From assembly GCA_945830575.1 (NCBI GenBank), contig CALZZE010000011.1, positions 25,327 through 89,326 on the forward strand: a DNA stretch of 64,000 bases, in the 5' to 3' direction. Below, piece by piece: positions 23,601 through 30,755 of this stretch. The notes beneath the pieces were generated by a model, which saw only the letters and a program-made list of their open reading frames with translations, was not told the origin of the DNA and did not search any database. Numbering within the stretch: the first letter of the stretch is position 1; each line of letters opens with the position of its first letter. Position numbers and translations under genes: made by a program. Origin of the DNA: an uncultured Subdoligranulum sp. (GTDB lineage Bacteria; Bacillota; Clostridia; Oscillospirales; Ruminococcaceae).

Positions 23601-26317
23601 TCCCAGGTCAGGCCGGTGATGCGGGTGGAGGCGGCCCGCTGTTCATAGGTTTCGGTGCCGTCAAAGTCCGCGGTGACCAGCGCGATGTACACCCGGTCAG
23701 CGCCCTGCTGGTCGGCCATCACGGCATACCGCATGGCGTCCGCGCCGCCCTCCGAAGGCTCCACGATATGGACGAGGCCGGTGTTGTCCAGTGCCTGATA
23801 CACCAGCCGGGGGTGACCGCCCACCGAGGCGATGCGGAACAGGTAATCGGTGCCGTTGACGCTGACCACCTGCATCTGGGTATCCCCCTGCACATCGGCC
23901 AGCAGGGTGGTGCCGGCGCTGTTCGCGGCTCTGGCCAGCAGGGGATTGGGGAGATAGGAATCCCCGGCGGCGCCGGTCTCGGAGACCGCCTCTAAATCCA
24001 GCGCGGTCAGCGGACCGGTATCGGCAGGCTCCTCCCCGCTGGCGGCAAGCAGCATCCGCGGCTGGGTGATGCCGCTCCAGTTGGTCCATGCGTCCGCAGC
24101 CCACTGCTTTTTGATGGTGTAGGACACCGAGAAAAACAGCGCGGTGGCCGACAGGGTCAGCCCCGCCCCGAAAACACCCGACCAATGGGGATAGGTGTAT
24201 CCCACCGGCGCAGGCTGGGCGTTGTTGGAGATGCAGACCGAAATATTCACCCACAGGTTGCCGCAGACTTCGGCGCAAAGCACCTTGCGGATGCCCACGC
24301 CCACATACAGCGCAAAGCCCATGCCGTAGCCCACCGTCACGCTGCCGCCGGTGCTGGAGACCTGCTCCGGGTTGGAGATGGCCTTGACCATGGCGGTGTT
24401 GTCGGGCTGATCCACGGGGACCTTGGTCTGATAGTACACCGAGGTGTCCAGACTGCCGCTGGCGCTCACCTCAAAGCCCCAGTACCAGGGCACCGGGACG
24501 GGGCCGACCATCAGCACCGAGCTGTAGGTGTTGCCGAACCGCCCGGTGATGGACACATAAATGCGGCCGCCGGTCTGTTCCATGCCGGTGTTTTTGTTGT
24601 AGCCGCCCAGAAAGCCGAACATGACCCCCACCAGCAGGGACTGGTCCGGGTCACCCCAGGCGCCCTTCTGTTTGGTGCCGTCCATCATGCCGGTGTAGTT
24701 GGCAACGCCCTTTTCCAGCTTGTCCAGCTTGTCGTTCATCATGTTCTGGAGGGACTGCATGCCGTCACGGGCCTTGTCCTGCTGGCGGGGGGTCAGGGTG
24801 CCCTTGGCCCACTTGGCAAGGTCTTCCGCCGGAACGCCCAGCGACGCGCCCGCAAACACGGTGCCGTCGGGCAGCACCATCACCGCCACCGGCAGGGCGG
24901 GAATCTCAATACCCAGTTCAAGGCCCTCCAGACCGGGAATGGTGGTGGACAGCTTGCTGGTCTGTTTCAGGGCGGACAGCTTGAATTTGTACTTGGAATA
25001 GCTGGCCTCCGGGCAGATGGCCCGCTGCACCGTCAGGCCCAGCGCCGTGCCGATGCTGCCGTCCGAGAGTGCCACCTGCGTGGTGTCGCCGGGGTTCAGC
25101 AGGCCGCTGCCGGCCTGTCCCCAGCGGGTGGTCTGGCTGTAAATGGCGGTCAGGGCATCCGGCCCGGCAGAACGGGTCAGGCCGCCCGGCGCGCTGGTGA
25201 CGGTGCGGGTCACGCCCTTGTTTTCTGCTGTCAGGGTCAGAACCGGCGTGTTTTGACCGTCCCCCGGCCAGTCCAAGCTGGCGTTGGCACGGCACAGCAT
25301 GACGGTGAAGGTCATATCCTTGGACACATTCACCAGATCAAGGCTGGTTTTGTTGTGCAGAATGTCCGCACCCGCCAGATCGACACAGCGCAGATAGTAG
25401 GTTTTGTCATCGATAGGCTCCATCTGGAGGGTCTGCATTTTGCCGCCGGACAGATCGGCGTCCAGCAGCGTGATGGAGCAGTAGTCCGCACACTGAATGT
25501 CCAGCACGCCGTAGCAGTTCCCCTCCTGCGTTTCAAACACGGCGGTGCCGCCGGTGCCCTCGATTTCATGGCCTTCGCTGTCTTTGCGGGATTCGGTCCG
25601 CTTGGTGACAGGGCTGCCGATCAGATTGCCGTTTTCATCCTTCATCTGGATGGTCACGGTGGCCCCGTTCAGCGGTTCGCCGTTTTCATTCACCACCCGG
25701 ATGAGGGTGTGGGTGGTGTCGATCATGTACAGCACGGCGGAAACGCCCGCGGCGCGGCTGCTGACCATATCGGCGCTGCTCTCCACGATTTCCACGGCGG
25801 ACCAGTCGTTTTCCGTGACCGGCAGCACAGCGGCGGCGTCAGCGCTTTCCTCCGACAGCAGGAGAGGAGCGTTCAGTGCGGCATGGGTGGCGTCGGCGGC
25901 CTGCACCAGCGCGGCCAGATCCTCCGGGTCCACGCCGGTCTCGCTGGTCACGGCCTGTCCCAGAGCGTCCCACCCTGCCTCGTAGTCGCTCATGTCCAGC
26001 GGCTGGGCATCCTCGTTGGGAGTGATCTCCTGCACGGTGAAGGCGTCCTCCAGCTCGCTGCCGCCCCGCAGGGAAAGGGCGGCGGTCTCCTCGCCGTTTT
26101 CGTCCTGCCCGATGGTATAGGTGCCCTGCTCTCCGGGCAAAAGCTCGGAAAGCTGGCCGGTGACGTTCTCACTGGCTTCACTGGTCTCCGGCGGCGCGGC
26201 GGCCGTTTCCGGCGTGGCGGGAATCTCCTCGGCGCAGACCGCCAGCGCACTGCCGGGGCCGCACAGCATCGCGGCCGCCAGCAAAGCGGCGATGCACCGT
26301 TTTGTCATGTTGTTCAT
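20687..26317 (-). CDS. Large multidomain surface protein with C-terminal membrane anchor
   Basis: 1876 residues. A signal peptide (MTKRCIAALLAAAMLC ... ALA) is followed by a Pro/Glu/Thr-rich segment. Residues about 200-320 look Ig/Cna-B-like (RVVNENGEPLNGATVTIQ). A long unclassified middle contains TM-like alternation, around WYWGFEVSASGSLDTS. Residues about 1520-1690 carry two InlB-type bacterial repeats (GEGFRFVRWVDGNGQTV; YEGFRFAGWYENGVLLG). A Pro/Ala/Thr stalk leads to one hydrophobic helix and the tail RKRKK, without an LPXTG motif. Start chosen by AGAGGAG. Driven by the left arm of element 4, so it belongs to the same promoter family as the peptide genes. Ligand unknown. Confidence 0.8.
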   Translation of the reverse strand: MNNMTKRCIAALLAAAMLCGPGSALAVCAEEIPATPETAAAPPETSEASENVTGQLSELLPGEQGTYTIGQDENGEETAALSLRGGSELEDAFTVQEITPNEDAQPLDMSDYEAGWDALGQAVTSETGVDPEDLAALVQAADATHAALNAPLLLSEESADAAAVLPVTENDWSAVEIVESSADMVSSRAAGVSAVLYMIDTTHTLIRVVNENGEPLNGATVTIQMKDENGNLIGSPVTKRTESRKDSEGHEIEGTGGTAVFETQEGNCYGVLDIQCADYCSITLLDADLSGGKMQTLQMEPIDDKTYYLRCVDLAGADILHNKTSLDLVNVSKDMTFTVMLCRANASLDWPGDGQNTPVLTLTAENKGVTRTVTSAPGGLTRSAGPDALTAIYSQTTRWGQAGSGLLNPGDTTQVALSDGSIGTALGLTVQRAICPEASYSKYKFKLSALKQTSKLSTTIPGLEGLELGIEIPALPVAVMVLPDGTVFAGASLGVPAEDLAKWAKGTLTPRQQDKARDGMQSLQNMMNDKLDKLEKGVANYTGMMDGTKQKGAWGDPDQSLLVGVMFGFLGGYNKNTGMEQTGGRIYVSITGRFGNTYSSVLMVGPVPVPWYWGFEVSASGSLDTSVYYQTKVPVDQPDNTAMVKAISNPEQVSSTGGSVTVGYGMGFALYVGVGIRKVLCAEVCGNLWVNISVCISNNAQPAPVGYTYPHWSGVFGAGLTLSATALFFSVSYTIKKQWAADAWTNWSGITQPRMLLAASGEEPADTGPLTALDLEAVSETGAAGDSYLPNPLLARAANSAGTTLLADVQGDTQMQVVSVNGTDYLFRIASVGGHPRLVYQALDNTGLVHIVEPSEGGADAMRYAVMADQQGADRVYIALVTADFDGTETYEQRAASTRITGLTWDLYAHKAAESTLVPKSNANEITEPMVTGQDGHCVPLWKEKKVGVCWYDYEAQTVRRMGTHYILPTGRVEEGKAMFFMVRANGATVQMRGVDLKGQPTQEMVTIPVDSTLYWNGPLITTYCVQDGYVYFIIGNHFFVYYPDGTAMEAKWMNGQGEAFDGIGGTDACQLVIQPQYGSLLQLTPRMEPDENGQMVQTGYQVIHYFYTMDRYETFRYLLVAEPQTYELDEPEPIGAFCATTEYGSYQDGGQGLKTVNLIYTVPDMDAPENVRRCDIRLWQHTLTDGVEAESVTLPRTLISKSDGAFPVQLTVRNTTGGRKTHLLELRAVDEKNQVMEFVDSPTVIREIFPGMAETLELALKIPDNWELGAHRVTLQASVAGQTNSRAAGEGWFSLTSLDINETETLSMQVDLTYPDNQINGHITITNESMNAVDFSNLKLMMTRLNTEGQTEAVTLYNFAAHAGELTEGRQGDTWVEHSYSLTVDLTGKWENNDYIGLYLDYNGNPSIALRTMTILEVPTPDVYVHVGTDTSRPLTGTTAGDRSLVAGERDSLTLTAEAGEGFRFVRWVDGNGQTVSDAPTWTCTTDHTGSEHQLYTAEFADDGAHTLTVFPSESMENGFQTAVEDGQVLLEGDFLRKSNVDGVLAATAWDGAALTLTADAYEGFRFAGWYENGVLLGTEPTLTLTLSASRTLEARFTAGQAPTLLRAETDDAETADLSFALRDAGVTTAAQALTALQTALPGKTVSAAAEVIAQRSVDGEHWRSYDVLPGTETAAAVLSLPDNVDARTAQPAAAVLYQDAVDGHAAGEVLVLQNGQTAGGTAFTVTGPHTAQLTLRGSAVVLLGWTGGTTAAPESEHPEIGQAIADGTWGKEEAPAAPAVPGAPAAASPTARPKATAVPSPTAAPASAAAPTDLPQAAPESTEAPAAPAPTPAPELTGTEPAPRPPLALLLLAGGLGLGGLAFAGWMLFRKRKK

Positions 26318-26355
26318 AGGGCGTTCTCCTCTTTCTGCTGCCTCATTGTATCTGC

Positions 26356-26447
26356 ATTATATCATAAAAAGGGATGCAAAAGGGATACAAAAAACGACAA
26401 ATTCTTTGCAGAGTGTGTCCCTTTTGCACCCGTTTGTATGCTATGAT
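26356..26447. promoter_or_regulatory. Bidirectional inverted-repeat promoter element 4
   Basis: Arms at 26372-26389 and 26413-26431, with CCC in place of CTC next to TTTTGCA on both arms (a compensating pair of changes). Outward -10 boxes are TATAAT (minus, 26361-26356) and TATGAT (plus, 26442-26447), each 13 bp from the core; length again 92 bp. Drives the 1876-residue surface protein leftwards and a lipoprotein rightwards. Confidence 0.87.
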
Positions 26448-26484
26448 TAAATCAAAACAACAGAGAAAGAAAGGAATCTTCCCG

Positions 26485-27981
26485 ATGAAATGGAACAAAC
26501 TCGCAGCAGCGGTGCTTTCGGTTTTTCTGGGACTTGTCCTTGCGGGCTGTCTCCAGACCGCAGAGCCGCAGTATACGCTGATTTTGACAAGCCCCAGCGA
26601 TGAAAATGAACCCATGCCGCAGGGGCGGCACTTTTATGTCTCGGGCGCCATCGAAACGCAGGGCGGCAGCGGCGTTCCTGAGGATGCGCAGATGCTCGTC
26701 CGCCTGCTGGACGAAACCGGGCAGGCCGTGCGCACCGTCCGCAGCGTGGGGAAAGGCACCTCCTGCCTCTGGGCGTTCCATGAAAACTATGTGTACGATG
26801 TGCCGGATGACCCGGAACGCGCAGACTGCGTGGCCGGGTATGACCCCGTCCTTGTGGTGGAGGACGTAACCCGCCCCATGGAGTCCTTTGCCAATGCGGA
26901 AATCAAATGCGCGTTCAGCGATGACCAGTTCCGTGCCCTCATCGTCTGTGCCACCGATGCCGCCCACGGGCTTTTGCAGGATGACGGGGTGGGCTTTGTC
27001 AACGGGGACGGCACGGCCATCGAGGGACTGCCGGCGGGGGACTATTCGGTGCAGGTGACGCTGCTGGACGGCAGGGAACGGGTGCTCGCGTCTGCGGAAA
27101 AAGAACTGACCATCGGCAATCCCACCGACTCGGTGATTGGGCGGTTCCACCCGCAGGAGCACTATGAGCGGCTTCTTGACTGGTACAGCCAGCAGGGCTG
27201 GGCCATCAACATTGACTGGATCCCCGGATTTATGCCCACCTCCAACGGCGTTGTCAGCGGATTCCCCGCCATGTTTGCCAACAACGACCTTGCGGTGTAC
27301 AGCGTTTCCAAGGCGCACATGCTGATGTACCTCATCGAGCCTTCCAGCAGCTCCAACCGTCTGGAGCTGGCGTATCTGCAATATGCGGGGCGGGTCGGCA
27401 GTCCCGAAACCTTCGCGGCCTATCATTACGACATCGGGGAGCCGGTGGTGTACCTTCCGGACGGCGAAGTGTTGGAGGGAACCATCGTGCCCTTTGCGGA
27501 ACAGGATTATCTGGATCTGTGCCGGGTGGATGAAGTGACCGACGAGGCGGTGGACAACATCTATCCCTTTGAGGGCAATTATAATGTAAAGTCCAACACC
27601 CGGCTGGACGGAACTGTCGTGGTGGACGCCTCCCGGAAATTTGCGGTATCGGGTGCGCTGGCGCCCTTTCAGGTGGAGCCGGAGGATGTGTCCCAAACCG
27701 AAGGCGGCCTGTACGAGCTGCGCAACAAATTCGATACCGTGACCTATACCTTTGACGATGGTACGTCCAGCCGGACATACCGGAAATCCGCTGTGATGAC
27801 ACGGTACAATTACGCGATGCGTGCGAATGCCTACGTCTGCTATTATGAATTTTACAATGTGTTTGACGGCGCGGAGGTGCTGGAGCCGGGGAAAACCTAC
27901 ACCGTCACGGTGCAGGGGTATGACAATCATGGAACCCCGGTAGAGGGCGCACAGGAAACCATGACCATCCGTGCGGAATAA
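26485..27981 (+). CDS. Lipoprotein of unknown function
   Basis: 498 residues; the start at 26485 follows AGAAAGGAAT. The lipobox LVLAGC places the lipidated Cys at residue 22. The body is beta-rich and acidic, with a probable Ig-like opening (YTLILTSPSDENEPMPQGRHFYVSGAIE) and an aromatic-rich centre (YSQQGWAINIDWIPGFMP). No catalytic motif is recognised. Expressed from the right arm of element 4, opposite the large surface protein, repeating the arrangement at element 3. Anchored on the cell surface. It may be a partner of the divergent protein; no direct evidence. Confidence 0.75.
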   Translation: MKWNKLAAAVLSVFLGLVLAGCLQTAEPQYTLILTSPSDENEPMPQGRHFYVSGAIETQGGSGVPEDAQMLVRLLDETGQAVRTVRSVGKGTSCLWAFHENYVYDVPDDPERADCVAGYDPVLVVEDVTRPMESFANAEIKCAFSDDQFRALIVCATDAAHGLLQDDGVGFVNGDGTAIEGLPAGDYSVQVTLLDGRERVLASAEKELTIGNPTDSVIGRFHPQEHYERLLDWYSQQGWAINIDWIPGFMPTSNGVVSGFPAMFANNDLAVYSVSKAHMLMYLIEPSSSSNRLELAYLQYAGRVGSPETFAAYHYDIGEPVVYLPDGEVLEGTIVPFAEQDYLDLCRVDEVTDEAVDNIYPFEGNYNVKSNTRLDGTVVVDASRKFAVSGALAPFQVEPEDVSQTEGGLYELRNKFDTVTYTFDDGTSSRTYRKSAVMTRYNYAMRANAYVCYYEFYNVFDGAEVLEPGKTYTVTVQGYDNHGTPVEGAQETMTIRAE

Positions 27982-28041
27982 AAACCGAAGACACCGTCTG
28001 GCTGAATCTGGCGGCAGGCAGCAAAAAACTGTCAGAAGATG

Positions 28042-28070
28042 TTGTCATGGGCCGGAAAATGTGTTATAAT
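28042..28070 (+). promoter_or_regulatory. Promoter of the orphan prepilin
   Basis: TTGTCA and a perfect TATAAT with a 17-bp spacer, 45 bp upstream of the chosen start. Confidence 0.8.
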
Positions 28071-28115
28071 CAAACAAATGACTTTTACGGAAACCGTATG
28101 AAAAGAGGAACCCCC

Positions 28116-28598
28116 ATGAAGAAAAAAGGTTTTACGCTTGTGGAACTCATCGTTGTACTGGTCATTCTGGCGATTCTTGCGGCGCTGCTCGTTCCCGCGC
28201 TGACAGGCTATATTGACAGGGCCAATGAAGAAAAACTGCAGGCGACCACCCGGCAGGTGGTCGTGGCGGCCCAGTCGGTGGTGTCGGAGGCGTATGCGGA
28301 GAATCCGGAACTTAAAAAGGGCAATTTGCAAGCGAGTACATTGGGAAATGACAATGTCGCTGTTTTTGGAGAAGATATAAACCATATTAAACTGAGTGAT
28401 ATATGCGAGCTGGCGGAGATCGCGCAGGATATTACCAAGGTCGGAGATGCCTATCAAGGCAAGTTCAAAAACGGAATTTCGTGGGTCGGTATCGACTACG
28501 GAAATGACGGAAAGCTGATTCAGGTCCTTGTGAGCGATGGCACCCAAACCTGCACCTATGACGGAAAGACCGGAGACTATACAGTGGTGAAATACTGA
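28116..28598 (+). CDS. Type IV prepilin (PilA/PulG-like)
   Basis: 160 residues; the ATG at 28116 is preferred over one at 28098 because AGAGGA sits 7 bp before it. MKKKG then FTLVELIVVLVILAILAALL is a textbook prepilin signal: cleavage after Gly5, Phe at mature position 1, Glu at position 5. The rest is a small soluble domain with GKFKNGISWVGIDYGNDGKL. It is a lone gene with its own promoter and terminator, unlike the three minor-pilin-like genes at 8243-10117, and could be the major pilin used with them. Its AT-richer stretch around 28320-28400 differs from neighbours. Confidence 0.9.
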   Translation: MKKKGFTLVELIVVLVILAILAALLVPALTGYIDRANEEKLQATTRQVVVAAQSVVSEAYAENPELKKGNLQASTLGNDNVAVFGEDINHIKLSDICELAEIAQDITKVGDAYQGKFKNGISWVGIDYGNDGKLIQVLVSDGTQTCTYDGKTGDYTVVKY

Positions 28599-28616
28599 CC
28601 CCTTTTCTCCATACAG

Positions 28617-28661
28617 AACGCTCCCTGCCCGGCGGCCTGCCGGACAGGGAGCGTGTTTTTA
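28617..28661. terminator. Terminator after the prepilin gene
   Basis: Stem ACGCTCCCTG/CAGGGAGCGT with an internal GC-rich loop, followed by GTTTTTATTT on plus. It lies between convergent genes. Confidence 0.85.
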
Positions 28662-28668
28662 TTTCCGT

Positions 28669-30234
28669 TTACGCCAGAAATTCCGCGGCGACCGCGTCAA
28701 TGGCGGCGGGGTCGTTGGCAGCCCACGCGGCGTAGGTCAGGCCGGAATCCGCCACGGTGCGGCCCAGCTTCACAAGAAACTCCGGCACGCGGCTCTCCAG
28801 AATGACGCCCAGTTCCCGGCCCATGGCCTCCTGACCCTGCGCGTCGCAGCCGTTCACATACAGCGTGAAGGCGGACAGGGGCTTCTTGTCCACCACCTTG
28901 GCCGCGCCCCGGAATCCGATGGCGCCGGTCTGGTGGGTGCCGCAGCTGGAGGGACAGCCGGAAATATGCACCTGCGGCAGCGCGGCGCAGGGAATGCCCG
29001 CCTGCCGCACCGCGTCCACGCTGGCGCGCAGCAGCGCCTGGGAATCCCGCACGCCTACCTGACAGATGGACGCGCCGATGCAGCTCACCGAAGTTTCAAA
29101 CAGGCTGTGGGCGGTGTCGCCGTCCGTCAGCGCCAGCAGTTCGGCGGCCTGCGTTCCGGTCAGATTGACGAAATACGCCGTCTCATCGGGGGCCAGACGC
29201 ATCTCCACCGGCGCGCCCATGCGGGCCACCGCGTCCGCCGCGGCGCAGAACACCCCCGCATCCGGCTGGCCGCCGATGGGGTGCCACGCCACTGCGTACA
29301 GGCCGGGCTGCTTCTGTGCCAGCACCCGGCGGCTGTCCGGCGGGGTGCTGCCGTCCCCCTGCAAGGCGGGCGCGGCGGCAGGCGCGGGCAGCGTCAGCTC
29401 CTCGCCGGAGGCGAACACCTCGTTCAGCTTTTGCAGATAGGCGGCCTTGTAGCCCTCCGGCCCGCCGCAAACCTCCTGCATATAGCGGGTGCGGGCCTTG
29501 GCCCGGTTGTCGTAGTTGCCGTAGGCGCGGAAGGTCAGCCACATGGCCTTGATATAGTACAGGATTTTCTGCGGCTCCACGCCCTCCGCCACCAGCACGC
29601 CGAAACGGGGGTTGTTGCCAAGGCCGCCGGCGCTGTACACATCAAACAGACCATCGGGGCGGGCGGCAAAGCCCAAATCCCGGTAGGTGGCGTGGGTCAG
29701 GTTTTTGGGGGAGTTGGAAAAGCCCACCTTCAGCTTGCGGGGCATCTTTTCCGCCTTCACAAAATGCATCAGATAGTCCGCGGCGGCCTCGGCCCAGGGG
29801 GTCACATCAAAATACTCGCCCTCCTCCAGGCCGGACAGCGGGGAGCACATCACGTTGCGGGGGAAATCTCCGCCGCCGCCCATGGTGACGATGCCCGCGT
29901 CCAGTGCGTCTTCCATGATGCCGATGACCGCGTCGGGGCCAAGGTCATGCAGCTGGATGGTCTGGCAGGTGGTGAAGTGCAGGCGTTTGACCTGCCAGCG
30001 GCGCAGCGCATCGGCGGTAAAAGCCAGCTTTTCCCGGGTCACGCGGCCGGCGGTCATGCGCAGGCGCAGCATGCTGGCGGTGCCGCCCTTCTGGGCGTAG
30101 CTGCCATACAGGCCGGAAAAGCCCTTGTAGGCCATTTTGTCCACCTCGCCCGCGTAAAAAGCGCGGGTCTTTTCCGCAAAAGCGGGCAGGTCGGCTTTCC
30201 AGCTCTGGGGGGCAATTTTGTTGGGTACTGCCAT
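28669..30234 (-). CDS. Nitrite/sulfite reductase hemoprotein-like protein
   Basis: 521 residues; the start at 30234 follows GGAAGGAAG. Two ferredoxin-like half-repeats are present. The siroheme-[4Fe-4S] cysteines are visible as CIGASIC (C-x5-C) and SGCPSSCGTHQ (C-x3-C), the hallmark of siroheme sulfite/nitrite reductases. N-terminal substrate-side motifs include RLRMTAGRV and TTCQTIQLHDL. Likely a ferredoxin-dependent six-electron reduction of sulfite or nitrite to sulfide or ammonia in the cytoplasm. No siroheme synthesis genes are adjacent, and which substrate is used cannot be told from the sequence. Confidence 0.85.
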   Translation of the reverse strand: MAVPNKIAPQSWKADLPAFAEKTRAFYAGEVDKMAYKGFSGLYGSYAQKGGTASMLRLRMTAGRVTREKLAFTADALRRWQVKRLHFTTCQTIQLHDLGPDAVIGIMEDALDAGIVTMGGGGDFPRNVMCSPLSGLEEGEYFDVTPWAEAAADYLMHFVKAEKMPRKLKVGFSNSPKNLTHATYRDLGFAARPDGLFDVYSAGGLGNNPRFGVLVAEGVEPQKILYYIKAMWLTFRAYGNYDNRAKARTRYMQEVCGGPEGYKAAYLQKLNEVFASGEELTLPAPAAAPALQGDGSTPPDSRRVLAQKQPGLYAVAWHPIGGQPDAGVFCAAADAVARMGAPVEMRLAPDETAYFVNLTGTQAAELLALTDGDTAHSLFETSVSCIGASICQVGVRDSQALLRASVDAVRQAGIPCAALPQVHISGCPSSCGTHQTGAIGFRGAAKVVDKKPLSAFTLYVNGCDAQGQEAMGRELGVILESRVPEFLVKLGRTVADSGLTYAAWAANDPAAIDAVAAEFLA

Positions 30235-30272
30235 ATTCGGCACTTCCTTCCTGATGCTTGTTTTTTGTATTG

Positions 30273-30755
30273 TTACCGGGTCTGCTCCCAGTATTCTCCC
30301 ATGGAGGCTCCCGGTTTGCCGGTACATTCGTCATTCAGATACGCCGCCAGCCCCACTGCCGCCGGATTCCAGGCAAGGGCGGCTTCGGTGGTGGGGTACT
30401 CCACCTCGGCATACCAGAACCCGGTGGGCAGCGCCGGGTCCACACAGTTCACCTCCAGCGTCAGGCCGTCCGGCAGCGCGTAGCTGCGCCGCTCCTTTTC
30501 AATGAGCGGTTTGCCGATGAGATGCTCCAGCTTGCCGAACAGCGCCGCATCGATTTCTGTCTCGATTTCCTCCCGCGCCAGCGTGCCCGCGCCCTTGAAG
30601 CACAGCACCAGCGCGGTGCGCCCGCCCAGCTGGGCCTCCCGCCGGATGCGCACCGTGGGCCGCACGCTGATGTAGCCCTGGGCCATCTGGTGGGTTTCGG
30701 TCAGCGGCAGGCCCTCCGGCCAGCCTTTCACCATCCATTTGCGCTCAATTTCCAT
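30273..30755 (-). CDS. CYTH-domain protein (inorganic triphosphatase-like)
   Basis: 160 residues; the start at 30755 follows AAAGGAGGG. It opens with MEIERKW, the ExExK motif of CYTH enzymes, followed by alternating charged strands typical of the triphosphate tunnel (TVRIRREA, LCFKGAG, EIETEI, EKERRSY, LEVNCVD, AEVEYP). Family members hydrolyse triphosphate or bind organic triphosphates with divalent metal. It overlaps the end of the membrane protein gene at 30745 by 11 bp, so the two are co-transcribed. Confidence 0.85.
   Translation of the reverse strand: MEIERKWMVKGWPEGLPLTETHQMAQGYISVRPTVRIRREAQLGGRTALVLCFKGAGTLAREEIETEIDAALFGKLEHLIGKPLIEKERRSYALPDGLTLEVNCVDPALPTGFWYAEVEYPTTEAALAWNPAAVGLAAYLNDECTGKPGASMGEYWEQTR

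Noticed and set aside
26418..26432. The TTTTGCA elements as plain Rho-independent terminators.
   Set aside because: The arms are separated by about 22-24 bp, no T-run follows the stem, and -10 boxes lie at a fixed distance outward next to gene starts, which fits promoters rather than terminators.
24185..26446. A long plus-strand open frame (753 codons) opposite the large surface protein.
   Set aside because: Composition is His/Gly/Gln-rich as expected of antisense, no start signal, and the opposite strand has a signal peptide and domain structure.
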